Shown here: positions 46,835 to 57,478 of the stretch, one piece after another | Layout of the letters: every line of letters begins with the position of its first letter | Position numbering within the stretch: position 1 is the stretch's first letter | Assembly (NCBI RefSeq): GCF_002993975.1 | Contig: NZ_POSO01000004.1 | Coordinates: forward strand, 1 to 64,000 | Length of the DNA stretch: 64,000 nucleotides | Direction of reading: 5' to 3' | DNA from: Apilactobacillus micheneri | Lineage (GTDB): Bacteria; Bacillota; Bacilli; Lactobacillales; Lactobacillaceae | Position numbers and translations under genes: made by a program | The notes under the pieces: model-generated | Seen by the model: only the letters and a program-made list of their open reading frames with translations | Told to the model about the DNA's origin: nothing | Databases searched by the model: none

Positions 46835-47504
46835 TAAATAATACCTCCAATCCGATTAAAAAACTTTGGATTAATTTCTTTTAAATCATTAATTTTACCA
46901 TAACTCAATAGATGTAAATCATTAACATAAACAACCGTATTTTCTTCATCATCAATTGGGTTATCTGAAACAATATCATATTGCTCACCAACTCTAACTT
47001 GTTGAGCGTTATGTAAATTACCAATAATTAATTTATCTTCATTATCAGGATATCCTGCCTGAATAATTCCCTTAACATTACCCATATTATAAATGTTACC
47101 TGATGCAAATAGTTTACCACCTTCATGAACAGTTCCAAAAAATAATACATCTCCATCGACATTTACCTCTTGCCCATTTCGGATAGTTTTGCTCATTGGT
47201 TCAATATACTTTTGTTTAAATTTAGCTTTTGCATCTTCTTTAGTTAAAACATTGGAAATAAAATGTCCAACTGATAAACCATGATAACTATTTATATTAT
47301 CTATTATAATATTTTTTGCTCTTGAGAAAATAAACGATTACCAATACGAATATTTAATTTAATATTTTCTGATTTTTTTAAATTGTTTTCACTCAACCTA
47401 TTTAAAAGATTTTTTAAATCTATATTAATTTGTTCTAAGCTTGAAGATTCATCTAAAATTACTTCATAACCAGATTGAGTTCCCTTTAACACAGCCGATT
47501 GCAT
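46834..47504 (-). pseudogene. minC: septum inhibitor MinC, frameshifted
   Basis: Two frames make up one ~223-aa MinC. The N-terminal part (47304-47504) has AVLKGTQSGYEVILDES and stops after IGNRLFSQEQKIL; the C-terminal domain (46834 to about 47320) resumes with NIIIDNINSYHGLSVGHF, then the beta-helix IRNGQEVNVDGDVLFFGTVHEGG. The break is at an A6 run (complement of 47313-47318): CAA AAA ATA TTA TAA reads to a stop, one more A gives CAA AAA AAT ATT ATA. The phase and context are the same as in yunD. A sequencing error, true loss of MinC, or translational/transcriptional slippage are all possible. If real, MinD stays intact without its effector. Confidence 0.85.
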
Positions 47505-47531
47505 TAATCAATTGCTCCTCTTTCAATATTT

Positions 47532-48050
47532 TTAATCTAAACGTTCAAATAAAATTTGACATGGGATGTATAAAATAATTAAAAATATAATATTAATTAT
47601 TAGCGTAGGTCCCAAGACATGAACTAAGAAAAAGCTGTCTGACATACTAGTTAAATTTTGTAATTTATTTGCAAAAAAAGATAACAAATAGATTATTGAT
47701 AAATCAATAAAATAAATCAAAATTGCACTAAAAATATCGACAGAAAGTAATTTATATAATTTTTTACCTATATATATTGCTAGCGGAAATATAAATAAAT
47801 ATACACCTATAATACCAGTATAATACATATCAAATATCAATCCAGCTAGTGCCGCCCACAATTCAATTCTAATATTAATTCTTTGTATGAAAAACATAGC
47901 AAAAAATAACCATAAGAATGTTAGTTGAGGAATAAAGTAGTAATTACTAAATAATAAATGACTGAATACTAAGGAAATTGATCCATCAAAAAATAATGCA
48001 ATAAATATTCCAATTGGTAGAATATATTTTAAAGGAGAGTGACTTAGCAT
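47532..48050 (-). CDS. mreD: rod shape-determining protein MreD
   Basis: Membrane subunit of the elongasome, 172 aa with five to six hydrophobic segments filling nearly the whole length. MreD is poorly conserved; the name comes from hydrophobicity, the PLAIYIGKKLY-like segment and its place between mreC and minC. It starts 13 bases after mreC. Confidence 0.88.
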   Translation of the reverse strand: MLSHSPLKYILPIGIFIALFFDGSISLVFSHLLFSNYYFIPQLTFLWLFFAMFFIQRINIRIELWAALAGLIFDMYYTGIIGVYLFIFPLAIYIGKKLYKLLSVDIFSAILIYFIDLSIIYLLSFFANKLQNLTSMSDSFFLVHVLGPTLIINIIFLIILYIPCQILFERLD

Positions 48051-48063
48051 ATTTATATCCTCC

Positions 48064-48915
48064 CTATTCTTTCTTAGCAGCTACGGTGACAACTTCTAAG
48101 TCATTCATACTAGCTGGAGTTTTAATATAAACTTTAGATGAAGTTCCATAATCATCAGTAGTATTCTTAGCTACTGATCCGACATAAAGTCCCTTAGGTG
48201 TAATGCCTCCAAGACCATTAGTCGAAACTTTATCACCCTTTTTAAGTTTAATTTCAGTATTCAAGTGTCCCATTATTAGTTCGCCAGTATTTCTATCAAA
48301 ACCATTGATTAAACCATTAACAGTTTTACCATCTTTATTGGTAATTGCTACTGAGAACTTATTACTAGAATCAGAATTATCTGAAATTAATTCAACTTTA
48401 CTATTAGTAGTGTTAACTTCTGAAACTCTTCCAATTAATCCATTACCGCCTAATACTGGCATGTTTTTTTGTACGCCAGCACTACTACCTTTGTTAATAA
48501 TAAATTGGCTCTGCCAAGCAGAAGGTGTTCTAGATAATACATTTGAAGTAATTGCTTGATAATCAGTTAAACTAGCGTTCATTTTTAGTTGTCTTTTTAA
48601 CTGTGCATTTTCTTGTTGTAATGCTTGATCTTTAACTTTAGTTGAAACTACAGTTGATACTTGAGATTTTAATTGTTGATTTTCTTTATAAGTATTAATT
48701 AAGTTGTTAATATTTTCTGATCCATGACGCACAGTATTAACTGGAAAAGCAACAACTGTACTTGTAATACCAACAATATCGTTCCCAAATCGTTGAATAA
48801 AGGGAGGCATTGAACGATTGTTTCTAGTGCTAACCGATAAAGTCATAAATCCAAGCGCTAAAACAATACAAACAATTATAATTACCCATTTACGATTGGA
48901 GAAAAACTTATGCAT
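48064..48915 (-). CDS. mreC: rod shape-determining protein MreC
   Basis: Bitopic elongasome protein, 283 aa: N-terminal membrane helix (WVIIIVCIVLALGFMTLSV), coiled coil (about 70-110) and extracellular beta-barrels with the family block VLGGNGLIGRVSEV and TNGLGGITPKGLYVG. Follows mreB and precedes mreD. Confidence 0.94.
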   Translation of the reverse strand: MHKFFSNRKWVIIIVCIVLALGFMTLSVSTRNNRSMPPFIQRFGNDIVGITSTVVAFPVNTVRHGSENINNLINTYKENQQLKSQVSTVVSTKVKDQALQQENAQLKRQLKMNASLTDYQAITSNVLSRTPSAWQSQFIINKGSSAGVQKNMPVLGGNGLIGRVSEVNTTNSKVELISDNSDSSNKFSVAITNKDGKTVNGLINGFDRNTGELIMGHLNTEIKLKKGDKVSTNGLGGITPKGLYVGSVAKNTTDDYGTSSKVYIKTPASMNDLEVVTVAAKKE

Positions 48916-48943
48916 CTTTAATTCCTCCGGACTTAATAAATAA

Positions 48944-48972
48944 GTGGGAAGATTTTAAATCTCCCCACTTAA
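48944..48972 (-). terminator. hairpin between mreB and mreC, possible attenuator
   Basis: AAGTGGGGAGATTT pairs with AAATCTTCCCACTT (one mismatch/G-U) with almost no loop, followed by TATTTATT. The T-tract is weak, so partial termination or mRNA processing between mreB and mreCD is as likely as full termination. Confidence 0.6.
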
Positions 48973-48978
48973 ATTAAT

Positions 48979-49983
48979 TTATTTTCTCTTCATAACATCA
49001 ATATTCTTTAATGATTCACCAGTTCCGATTGCAACACAATCAAGCGGGGTCTTAGCGATAGAAACAGGTACTTTAGTTGCTTCAGAAATAACTTGTGGTA
49101 AGTTTTTAAGTAAAGCTCCACCACCAGTTAAAACAATTCCATGATCAATAACATCAGCTGAAATTTCAGGAGATGTTTCTTCCAAGGTTTCTTTTACAGT
49201 ACTAATAATTTCTTGAATAGGTTCTTCGATTGATTTAGCCACATCTTCAGCTGAAATTTCAATGCTCTTTGGTAAACCAGTTAATAAATAACGGCCACGA
49301 ATAGTAACATTTTCAATATCTTTAGCTGCTTCAAGTGAAGCCGAACCAATATCCCATTTCAATTTTTCAGCAGTTCTTTCACCAATTAACAAATTGTAAT
49401 GTTTACGAATATATGTAGCAATTGCATCGTTTAAACGATCTCCAGCTACTCGTAATGAACGACTGGAAACAATTCCACCAAGTGAAATTGTAGCAACATC
49501 AGTTGTTCCACCACCAATATCAACTACCATACTACCAGTAGGATCCATAATTGGTAGTCCAGCACCAATAGCAGCAGCGAAAGGTTCTTCAATTACATAA
49601 GCATCCCTAGCTCCAGCTACCCTAGTAGCATCAATAACTGCACGTTTTTCAACAGCAGTAATCCCACTTGGTACACAAACCATTACGTATGGTTTACCAG
49701 CTGAATGACCAATAGTCTTATTAATATAATATTTTAACATGGTTACAGTAGTATCATAATCAGCAATTACTCCGTCTTTCATTGGACGAATAGCAGAAAT
49801 ACTAGCTGGAGTACGTCCAATCATATCTCTTGCTTCTTGCCCTACCGCAACAATTTCTCCAGTTTTAGTATTTTTAGCGACAACTGAAGGTTCTCTTAAC
49901 ACAATTTGTTTACCATCAACATAAACAATTGTGTTTGCAGTTCCTAAATCAATTCCAATGTTTTTAGTTCCAAATCCAAACAC
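48979..49983 (-). CDS. mreB: rod shape-determining protein MreB
   Basis: Actin-like filament protein that guides lateral wall synthesis. The actin-fold motifs are clear: [16 protein letters not shown] (residues 9-24), [12 protein letters not shown], and [15 protein letters not shown]. 334 aa. An extended -10 promoter (TGATATAAT) lies about 60 bases upstream. It heads mreB-mreC-mreD-minC-minD. Confidence 0.96.
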   Translation of the reverse strand: MFGFGTKNIGIDLGTANTIVYVDGKQIVLREPSVVAKNTKTGEIVAVGQEARDMIGRTPASISAIRPMKDGVIADYDTTVTMLKYYINKTIGHSAGKPYVMVCVPSGITAVEKRAVIDATRVAGARDAYVIEEPFAAAIGAGLPIMDPTGSMVVDIGGGTTDVATISLGGIVSSRSLRVAGDRLNDAIATYIRKHYNLLIGERTAEKLKWDIGSASLEAAKDIENVTIRGRYLLTGLPKSIEISAEDVAKSIEEPIQEIISTVKETLEETSPEISADVIDHGIVLTGGGALLKNLPQVISEATKVPVSIAKTPLDCVAIGTGESLKNIDVMKRK

Positions 49984-50039
49984 AATTTTTCATCCCTTCA
50001 TAATTCATTTGGTTGGCTTATTATTTTTTTCACCTTATT

Positions 50040-50048
50040 ATTATATCA
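50040..50048 (-). promoter_or_regulatory. mreB promoter, extended -10
   Basis: Minus strand TGATATAAT, an extended -10 element (TGnTATAAT) with no good -35, about 55-60 bases before the mreB ATG. The 144-base gap to folC holds nothing else with clear function. Confidence 0.5.
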
Positions 50049-50127
50049 TAATTATCTCTTCTAAAATTATAATAACATACCCTAGTGTAAACGATTTTAA
50101 ATTATTTATCATTAATGTTTTAAAAAT

Positions 50128-51429
50128 TTAATAAAAAAGTTTTCTAACATCTGATATAAAATATAATGATCCGGTAATTAATAGTAAGTCATTACTAGAC
50201 ATCTCATTAACACTTTTCATTATTGCCAATTTCCATTTTGGCACAAACCTTACTGGATGTTTAGCATTTACAGCTTTTAAAATATCATTCATATCCGCAG
50301 CTTTACGATTCTCAGGGCCTGAAAATTCAGTTAGTATTAAATGAACATTACTAATGCCAGCCAGTGTATTAATCATTTTTAGATACTGTTTATCTGACAA
50401 AATTGCAAGCACAATATAAATCTCATTATTCGAAAAATGATTTTTTAATAACTTAGATAGCTCTAAAATAGCAGGTTCATTATGAGCTCCATCTATTACT
50501 ACTATTGGATTCTCATCTAATTTTTCAAAACGACCTGCCCAAAAAGTTTCCATTAATCCCTTTTTTAATATCTTATATTCTATTGATTGGTTATTAATAG
50601 ATTTATATCTAATATAAGTTTCAATAGCACAAGCAGCATTATCAATTTGATATTGACCTAACATTTTAATCGTTAAGTTATTCAATGAAACTAAGTCATT
50701 GGAAAAAGAAAAATCTTCCTTCCATGATGTTTCCTTACAATTTGAAATGAAATAATCTTTTTCCGGAACAAATAATTTACTTTTATGTTTTTGACAAACT
50801 TGATTAATTACATTGAAAGCATCATTAGGTAGTTTACCTACAACACAGTCAACCTTATCTTTAATAATACCAGCTTTTTGATTAGCAATTTCACCTATAG
50901 TATTACCTAATATCTTCATATGATCATAACCAATGGTAGTAATTACAGATACTTTAGGAGTAAAAACATTAGTAGAATCAAGTAAGCCTCCTAGACCTAC
51001 TTCTACTAATACAATATCCACTGGATTATTAGCAAAATATAAAAACATCATTGCAGTTACAATTTCGAACTCAGTTGGTCCAAGATCTTTAAGATTTTTG
51101 TCCATATCGTCAACAATTGGTTTAATCTTTGAAACTAATTCAATAATTTCTTGATCACTAATCGCCACACCATTCACACTAATTCTTTCATTAAAACGAA
51201 TTAAAAATGGTGATGTAAATGATCCAACTTTTAATCCTTCTGCTTGAAAAATATTGCGCAAGAATGCCAGGGTTGATCCTTTACCATTAGTACCAGCAAT
51301 ATGAATACCATTAATTTTATCTTGTGGATTATTTAATTTTTTCAGTAATAGTTTTATAGTATTTAAATTGGGATGTTTTTTAAATTTTTGTCTACCGTGA
51401 ATGAAATTTAAAGATTCTTCATAATTCAT
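50128..51429 (-). CDS. folC: folylpolyglutamate synthase / dihydrofolate synthase
   Basis: Mur-ligase-like enzyme that adds glutamates to folates so they are retained in the cell. ATP site GTNGKGSTLAFL (residues 47-58), the lid with TSPFLIRFNERI, VEVGLGGLLDSTNVF and VIDGAHNE are typical; 433 aa. It follows valS after a strong terminator; the valS-folC order is common in Firmicutes. Confidence 0.94.
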   Translation of the reverse strand: MNYEESLNFIHGRQKFKKHPNLNTIKLLLKKLNNPQDKINGIHIAGTNGKGSTLAFLRNIFQAEGLKVGSFTSPFLIRFNERISVNGVAISDQEIIELVSKIKPIVDDMDKNLKDLGPTEFEIVTAMMFLYFANNPVDIVLVEVGLGGLLDSTNVFTPKVSVITTIGYDHMKILGNTIGEIANQKAGIIKDKVDCVVGKLPNDAFNVINQVCQKHKSKLFVPEKDYFISNCKETSWKEDFSFSNDLVSLNNLTIKMLGQYQIDNAACAIETYIRYKSINNQSIEYKILKKGLMETFWAGRFEKLDENPIVVIDGAHNEPAILELSKLLKNHFSNNEIYIVLAILSDKQYLKMINTLAGISNVHLILTEFSGPENRKAADMNDILKAVNAKHPVRFVPKWKLAIMKSVNEMSSNDLLLITGSLYFISDVRKLFY

Positions 51430-51443
51430 TTTATTATTTCTCC

Positions 51444-51474
51444 TAAAAAAGCCGAGCTTAAGCTCGGCTTTTTA
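51444..51474 (-). terminator. valS terminator
   Basis: AAGCCGAGCTT pairs perfectly with AAGCTCGGCTT with no more than a minimal loop, followed by T6 on the minus strand. It lies between valS and folC. Confidence 0.93.
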
Positions 51475-51482
51475 TTGTTTAA

Positions 51483-54143
51483 CTATTTTTGATTTTTAAT
51501 ATCTTCTAGTCTTTGTTTAGCAGCTTCTAATTTAGATTCATTATCTGATTTTTTACCTTTTTCAGCATCAACAACCTGCGTTGGTGCATTATCAACAAAG
51601 CGTTTATTAGCTAGTTTTTTCTCAGCACGTTGAACTTCAAAAGTATAATTATCAATATCTTTTTGAATACGTTTAATTTCTTCGTCTAAATCAACGAGTT
51701 CAGCTAGAGGAATACTAATTTCAGCATCGGTAATAATTCCAGTCATTGAAAGTTTAGGTGCATCAACATCAGAACCTACACTAAATTCCTTTGGATGACA
51801 GAAACGATCAATATAGTGTCTGTTAGTGTTAAAGATATCCTTCAAATCATCATTATCAGTTTTAATCAACAAATCAATGGATGATGACATTGGAGCATTA
51901 GCTTTGGCACGAATATTTCTTACAACCTTAATTAGTTCAATTAATGCAGACATATTCTTTTCAGCTTGAGCATCATTAAATTCTTTGTGTTCAACTGGGT
52001 ATGGTGCAACCACAATAGATTTTCCTTCATGAGGCATAGTTAACCAAATCTTTTCAGTAACAAATGGCATCATTGGGTGCATTAATTTTAGAATCTTATC
52101 TAATACATAGGCTAAAATATTTCTTGTATTTTCTTTAGCTTTCGCATCCTCACCATTAAGAGTTTCCTTACTCATTTCAATATACCAATCACAAAAGTCA
52201 TTCCAAATGAAGTCATATAAAGAACGACCAGCTTCACCAAAATTATATTTTTCAAATAAATCTGTAACTTGAGTTACAACATTATTCAAACGACTTAAAA
52301 TCCAGCGATCAGCTAAATTCCATTGATCTTTATTAGGTAATACAGGCTTATCCATATCACCAAGATTCATAATTACATAACGACTAGCATTCCAAATTTT
52401 ATTAATGAAATTCCATGCTGATTCAATTTTTTCATAACTAAAACGAACGTCTTGTCCAGCAGTATTACCAGTAGCTAAGAACCATCTAAGTGCATCAACA
52501 CCATATTTGTCAATAACTTCCATTGGATCAATTCCATTGCCCAATGATTTACTCATTTTACGGCCTTGTGCATCACGCATTAAACCATGAAGTAAAACAT
52601 CTTTAAATGGACGTTCATTAGTGAATGTTAAGCTTTGGAAAATCATACGTGAAACCCAGAAGAAAATAATGTCATATCCAGTAACTAAAGTATTAGTAGG
52701 GAAATAACGTTTGAAATCTTCTGAATTTTCATTAGGCCAGCCCAAAGTTGAAAATGGCCATAATGCAGATGAGAACCAAGTATCTAGCACGTCAGGATCT
52801 TGTTCCCATTTTTCGGCATCTTTAGGTGCTTCCATTCCAACATACATTTCTCCACTTTGTTTGTTATACCAAGCAGGAATTCTATGGCCCCACCATAGTT
52901 GACGTGAAATAACCCAATCATGAATGTTATCCATCCATTGAGTGAATGTATGTTCAAAACGTTTTGGAATAAAGTTTACTTTATCATCAGTTGATTGATT
53001 TTCAACAGCACGATCTGCTAATGGTTTCATCTTTACGAACCATTGAGTAGAAAGTCTTGATTCAACTTGCACACCAGTTCTTTCTGAATGACCAACTGCA
53101 TGGACGATAGGATCAATATTTATCATATAACCTTGATCTTCAAGATCATTAACCATTGCTTTTCTAGCTTCAAAACGATCCATGCCATTATATTTACCGG
53201 CATTTTCGTTCATAGTAGCATCACCATTCATAGTATTGATGCGTTCTAAATCATGACGGTTACCAACTTTAAAGTCATTAGGATCATGAGCAGGAGTTAT
53301 CTTAACCATTCCAGTTCCAAATTCAGGATCTACATATTTATCAGCAATAATTGGAATTTCACGATTAACTAATGGGACTACAATCTTTTTACCAACTAAT
53401 TCTTTATATCTTTCATCATCAGGATGAACTGCTACAGCAACATCCCCAAACATAGTTTCGGGACGAGTAGTAGCAATTTCAATATAATCTTTACCATCAA
53501 AGGTTACTCCATCAGCAAATGGATATTTAACATGGTAAAATGCACCTTTATCGTCTTTATGAACAACTTCAATATCTGATAAGGCTGTTTGTGCTTGTGG
53601 ATCCCAGTTAATAATATATTGTCCACGATAAATTAGCCCTTTATTGTATAAGTCAACGAAAACTTTTTTGACAGCATCGGATAATCCATCATCTAAAGTA
53701 AAACGTTCTCTACTGTAATCTAAAGAAAGGCCCATTTTTGCCCATTGTTCTTTAATAGTAGCAGCATATTCATCTTTCCATTCCCAAACTTTATCGACAA
53801 ATTTTTCACGGCCTAAATCATATCTAGTAATACCCTGTTCTCTTAGCTTAGCTTCAACCTTAGCTTGAGTAGCAATTCCAGCATGATCCATTCCTGGAAC
53901 CCATACAGTGTCATAACCAAGCATTCTTTTTTGTCTGATTAACATATCTTGTAAAGTTGTATCCCAGGCATGGCCTAAATGTAACTTACCAGTAACATTT
54001 GGTGGGGGTAAAACAATTGAATATGGTTTTGCTTTTTTATCACCACTTGGTTTAAAGACATCTTCGTCTAGCCAAGTTTTATAACGACCTTGTTCAACAG
54101 CATTATGATCATACTTTGTTGACATTTCTGTTTCTCTAGACAT
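51483..54143 (-). CDS. valS: valyl-tRNA synthetase
   Basis: Charges tRNA-Val; about 886 aa. Class I signature [16 protein letters not shown] (HIGH variant HLGH) near residue 45, editing domain in the middle, KMSKSLGN near 530 and a C-terminal coiled coil ([24 protein letters not shown]). ATG at 54141-54143 is six bases after GGAGG; the longer frame runs into the leader. Controlled by a Val T-box. Confidence 0.97.
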   Translation of the reverse strand: MSRETEMSTKYDHNAVEQGRYKTWLDEDVFKPSGDKKAKPYSIVLPPPNVTGKLHLGHAWDTTLQDMLIRQKRMLGYDTVWVPGMDHAGIATQAKVEAKLREQGITRYDLGREKFVDKVWEWKDEYAATIKEQWAKMGLSLDYSRERFTLDDGLSDAVKKVFVDLYNKGLIYRGQYIINWDPQAQTALSDIEVVHKDDKGAFYHVKYPFADGVTFDGKDYIEIATTRPETMFGDVAVAVHPDDERYKELVGKKIVVPLVNREIPIIADKYVDPEFGTGMVKITPAHDPNDFKVGNRHDLERINTMNGDATMNENAGKYNGMDRFEARKAMVNDLEDQGYMINIDPIVHAVGHSERTGVQVESRLSTQWFVKMKPLADRAVENQSTDDKVNFIPKRFEHTFTQWMDNIHDWVISRQLWWGHRIPAWYNKQSGEMYVGMEAPKDAEKWEQDPDVLDTWFSSALWPFSTLGWPNENSEDFKRYFPTNTLVTGYDIIFFWVSRMIFQSLTFTNERPFKDVLLHGLMRDAQGRKMSKSLGNGIDPMEVIDKYGVDALRWFLATGNTAGQDVRFSYEKIESAWNFINKIWNASRYVIMNLGDMDKPVLPNKDQWNLADRWILSRLNNVVTQVTDLFEKYNFGEAGRSLYDFIWNDFCDWYIEMSKETLNGEDAKAKENTRNILAYVLDKILKLMHPMMPFVTEKIWLTMPHEGKSIVVAPYPVEHKEFNDAQAEKNMSALIELIKVVRNIRAKANAPMSSSIDLLIKTDNDDLKDIFNTNRHYIDRFCHPKEFSVGSDVDAPKLSMTGIITDAEISIPLAELVDLDEEIKRIQKDIDNYTFEVQRAEKKLANKRFVDNAPTQVVDAEKGKKSDNESKLEAAKQRLEDIKNQK

Positions 54144-54159
54144 AATTTCCCTCCAAATT

Positions 54160-54412
54160 ATAAAAAAAGAGCACCTCATCCAATAGGACGAAGTGCTCGT
54201 GGTACCACCTAATTTAGAATACTAAAACAATTAATATTCTCACTTAATTCCATTTAACGATGGTCCCGTTCATATCTATTCTAAGTTCAATATGAAAGCT
54301 CCCAAGCTACCTTCAATTTAAAATAAAGGAAAATTTTTCATCAATTAATTTTCTTTCTGTTCACATTATTTTAAAAATACTCTCTTGTTCAACACTTTCT
54401 TTATCAATAACT
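54160..54412 (-). promoter_or_regulatory. T-box riboswitch for valS (specifier GTA, Val)
   Basis: Minus strand: AAGAGAGTA motif, base stem GAAAG/CTTTC, specifier GTA (54308-54310) followed by G, T-box AGGTGGTACCACG (about 54199-54211) and a terminator stem GAGCACTTCGTCCTA / GGATGAGGTGCTC with T7. The T-box has ACG where GCG is usual. The specifier codes for valine and so agrees with the gene. Confidence 0.9.
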
Positions 54413-54414
54413 AT

Positions 54415-54443
54415 ATATTAGACAATTTTTGACTAGTCGTCAA
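54415..54443 (-). promoter_or_regulatory. valS leader promoter
   Basis: Minus strand TTGACG (54438-54443), 17-base spacer, TAATAT (54415-54420). The -35 lies inside the last codons of tpx. Confidence 0.75.
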
Positions 54444-54942
54444 CATTGTTACTTAATTTTTCAATAGATTTCAAAACTTCATTGAAGTCTGGTAGTGTTC
54501 CAATTTCTGGAACTACTTGGCGATAAACTACCTTACCATCTTTATCCAGAACAAAAATCATTCTAGCTAAAGCATCAATATCTGGAACATAAGTATGAGT
54601 AGCTTTACCGAAAGATAAATCTTTATCTGATAATAATTCTATATTTTTTACACCTTTAGCAGAACACCAGTCTTTTTGTTCATCGACTGTATTTTTAGAA
54701 ATAGTTAAAAAGTTTACATTTGAAAAGTCATCAGCCTTACGATTAAACTTCTTCGTTTCTAAACTACATACATCGGATGTAATATCTGGAACCGAACTAA
54801 TTACAGTAATTTTACCTAAAACGTCTTTATTAGTTTCGGTTTCATTATTAGAATTTAAAACTTTAAAGTCTGGTAATGTATTACCAACATTAATTGGTTC
54901 ACCATCAGTATTAACTTTTTTACCTAAAAATGTTAATTCCAT
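54433..54942 (-). CDS. tpx: thiol peroxidase (Tpx, 2-Cys peroxiredoxin)
   Basis: Thioredoxin-dependent peroxidase reducing H2O2 and organic peroxides. Peroxidatic Cys in TSDVCSLETKKF (about residue 58), resolving Cys in DWCSAKG, and the ending with PEIGTLPDFNEVL are normal; 169 aa. Thioredoxin (18311) could supply electrons. It is downstream of thiI and its end overlaps the valS promoter. Confidence 0.93.
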   Translation of the reverse strand: MELTFLGKKVNTDGEPINVGNTLPDFKVLNSNNETETNKDVLGKITVISSVPDITSDVCSLETKKFNRKADDFSNVNFLTISKNTVDEQKDWCSAKGVKNIELLSDKDLSFGKATHTYVPDIDALARMIFVLDKDGKVVYRQVVPEIGTLPDFNEVLKSIEKLSNNVDD

Positions 54943-54982
54943 TTTAAATCATTCCTATTCATTTAATAATTATAAAATAAAT

Positions 54983-56200
54983 TTATAGTAATTCAGAGAA
55001 AACATCTTCATTAGCATTTAAGAATTCTTCTCCTGGTTTAATATCAACAATTTTGACATTATCTAGAGCACGTTCCATTAGACCTTTTACATCAATCATG
55101 TTCTCACATTCTCTTGTGCGATATAAATTAGGTTTAGTTCTTGGTGCTGGTGGTGTAAATACAGTACAACAGTCCTCAAATGGCATGATAGATAGTTCAT
55201 AAGTATCAATGTTTTCAGCAATTCTAATAATTTCAGTTTTGTCCAATGAAGTTAATGGCCTTAAAACTGGCATATTAGTTACATCATTAATTGCCATCAT
55301 ACTTTCTAATGTCTGAGAAGCTACTTGGCCTAATGATTCACCAGTAAAAATACCTTTACAATGTCTACTAATTGTTAACGCAGCAGTTAGTCTTAACATC
55401 ATTCTACGTTGAACAGTCATTAAATATCCTTCAGGAACTTTTTCCTTAATCTCTTCTTGGATTTCAGTAAATGGTACTTGAAGGAATTGAATATTACCAC
55501 CAAAACGAGTTAATTTTTCAGTTAATTGTTTGGCTTTGGCTAAAGCTTGTTCACTAGTATATGGAGGACTATAAAAATGAACCATATCTAGTTTAACACC
55601 ACGTTTCATCCCTAAATATGATGCAACTGGAGAATCAATTCCACCAGATAACATCATAGTTGCACGTCCACCAGTACCAACTGGCAAACCTCCAGATCCA
55701 AGAATTGTTAAGCTAGACAAGAAAACCCCATTCATTCTAAATTCTGCACGAATAGTAATGTCGGGTTTATTCATTTTAGCTTTTATTCCATCAATATTAT
55801 CAACAATTGCACTTCCCAGTGCTTCATTGATTTCATGAGTATCTAATGGGAAATTCTTATCTTGACGTCTAGTGTCAATTTTAAATGTCATACCGGGTTT
55901 ATATTGGTCTTTAACCATTTCTAAAGCCACTTTTTTTACAGCATCTATATCTTTTTCTACCTTCATAGCAGGAGAAAAAGTTTCAATCCCGAAAACATCT
56001 TTTAAACGATCAATAACTTTATCAGAATTTTCACCATTTAAAGTTACATGCAAGCGATCTCTTCTAGCATTAATTTTAAGATGATCAAAATTATGCAAAA
56101 CTCGTTTAACATTCTTACCAAGTTGCTTAATAAAATCTTTACGGTTCTTACCCTTAGTAGATAATTCACCGTATCGAACCATTATCTCAGTATATTGCAT
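54983..56200 (-). CDS. thiI: tRNA 4-thiouridine synthase ThiI
   Basis: Adds sulfur at U8 of tRNA and can take part in thiamine thiazole formation. N-terminal ferredoxin-like and THUMP domains (about 1-165), PP-loop motif [14 protein letters not shown] (about 183-196). 405 aa, without the rhodanese domain, which fits use of a dedicated desulfurase; that enzyme gene lies 15 bases upstream. Confidence 0.95.
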   Translation of the reverse strand: MQYTEIMVRYGELSTKGKNRKDFIKQLGKNVKRVLHNFDHLKINARRDRLHVTLNGENSDKVIDRLKDVFGIETFSPAMKVEKDIDAVKKVALEMVKDQYKPGMTFKIDTRRQDKNFPLDTHEINEALGSAIVDNIDGIKAKMNKPDITIRAEFRMNGVFLSSLTILGSGGLPVGTGGRATMMLSGGIDSPVASYLGMKRGVKLDMVHFYSPPYTSEQALAKAKQLTEKLTRFGGNIQFLQVPFTEIQEEIKEKVPEGYLMTVQRRMMLRLTAALTISRHCKGIFTGESLGQVASQTLESMMAINDVTNMPVLRPLTSLDKTEIIRIAENIDTYELSIMPFEDCCTVFTPPAPRTKPNLYRTRECENMIDVKGLMERALDNVKIVDIKPGEEFLNANEDVFSELL

Positions 56201-56214
56201 CGATTCATTCCTTT

Positions 56215-57363
56215 CTAAGCATTAATTTTCTTAAACTTTTCATAAAGTATATCAAAAATTTGAATAAATTTCTTAGCTTCATCCATTGTATTATTTTCAT
56301 CCAATGAAATTCTAACCGCACTAGTAGCATCTTCTTCGGGAATCTTCATTGCTGTTAAAGTGCTAGAAGTTAAATGCTTTTTAGATGAGCACGCACTAGT
56401 AGTAGATATAAATATACCATAGCTTTCAAATGCATGAACAATTGTTTCTCCCCTTACTCCTTTAATTGCAAAACACAAGATATGAGGAGCAAACTCAGCA
56501 TTATCTTTAGAAAAAGTTATAACATTATCAAATTTAGAAATATAATTGAAAATAAAGTTTTTGATTTCTGCTTGCTTTGCAACTTTTTCTTTTTCATTAT
56601 CAGTTAGTAACCTCAAAGCTCTAGCCATTGCTACTATTGCAGGAAGATTTTCTGTACTACTTCTTAAGTTCTTTTCTTGTCCCCCACCTGCTAGTAGTGG
56701 CTCAACTTTTTTACCACGACGCTTATACATAAAGCCTACACCACGAGGTGCATGAAATTTATGGCCAGAAAAAGTTATCAAGTCGGCACGATCATTAAAT
56801 ATGATATCATGCAAGCCTTTCCCTATTCCCTGAACTGCATCAATATGATATTGAATTGTAGGATATTTTGTTAATAATTCACCAATTTGTTCAATTGGTT
56901 GAATTGAACCAACTTCATTATTAACAGCCATAATGGAAATTAAAATCGTAGAATGCTTGATTGATGCTTTAACATCTTCAACGCTTACTTTTCCATTTTG
57001 ATCTACAGGTAGATATGTCACTTCAAAGCCTAACTTTTCTAGTTGTTTCATAGAATTTATTACTGCGGGATGTTCAACCGAAGAAGTAATAATATGATTA
57101 CCATATTTTCTTTTGGCCATTGCTGTACCCTTAATAGCCCAATTATCGCCTTCGGTACCTCCACCAGTGAAAAAGATTTCATCTGGAAAGACGTTTAATA
57201 TCTTAGCTATCTGCTGACGAGATTGTTCTAAAAGATTAAAAGATTGCTCTCCAAATTGATGAAGACTAGATGGATTACCCCAAATATTTTTGCTGACTTT
57301 AGAATAAGTATCAACAACACTCAAATCAGGCTTAGTTGTAGCACTATTATCAAAATAAATCAT
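56215..57363 (-). CDS. cysteine desulfurase (NifS/NifZ-type)
   Basis: PLP enzyme releasing sulfur from cysteine as a persulfide. FDNSATTKP at the start, [12 protein letters not shown], the PLP-lysine in [12 protein letters not shown] and catalytic Cys in TTSACSSKK are all present. 382 aa. Paired with thiI, as nifZ-thiI in Bacillus, it is most likely the sulfur donor for tRNA thiolation. Confidence 0.94.
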   Translation of the reverse strand: MIYFDNSATTKPDLSVVDTYSKVSKNIWGNPSSLHQFGEQSFNLLEQSRQQIAKILNVFPDEIFFTGGGTEGDNWAIKGTAMAKRKYGNHIITSSVEHPAVINSMKQLEKLGFEVTYLPVDQNGKVSVEDVKASIKHSTILISIMAVNNEVGSIQPIEQIGELLTKYPTIQYHIDAVQGIGKGLHDIIFNDRADLITFSGHKFHAPRGVGFMYKRRGKKVEPLLAGGGQEKNLRSSTENLPAIVAMARALRLLTDNEKEKVAKQAEIKNFIFNYISKFDNVITFSKDNAEFAPHILCFAIKGVRGETIVHAFESYGIFISTTSACSSKKHLTSSTLTAMKIPEEDATSAVRISLDENNTMDEAKKFIQIFDILYEKFKKINA

Positions 57364-57432
57364 TATTATTCGACCCTCTTTTCATAATACTTACTCAAAG
57401 TAATAAAATAAACAATCTTATAATTATAACAG

Positions 57433-57472
57433 AAAAAAAGAAGTAATGTTAGTTTATAGACATCACTTCTTT
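57433..57472 (-). terminator. ezrA terminator
   Basis: AAAGAAGTGATGT pairs with ACATTACTTCTTT (one G-U) around a 10-base loop, followed by T7 on the minus strand. It separates ezrA from the nifZ-thiI operon. Confidence 0.87.
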
Positions 57473-57478
57473 ATCAAT

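Noticed and set aside
47345-47352. Exact TACGAATA on the plus strand
   Set aside because: It is inside minC coding sequence, in the opposite direction to all local genes, with no T-tract or downstream start.
50086-50099. cre-like sequence TGTAAACGATTTTA upstream of mreB
   Set aside because: Lacks the terminal CA of the consensus, lies far from the extended -10 and no catabolic gene is involved.
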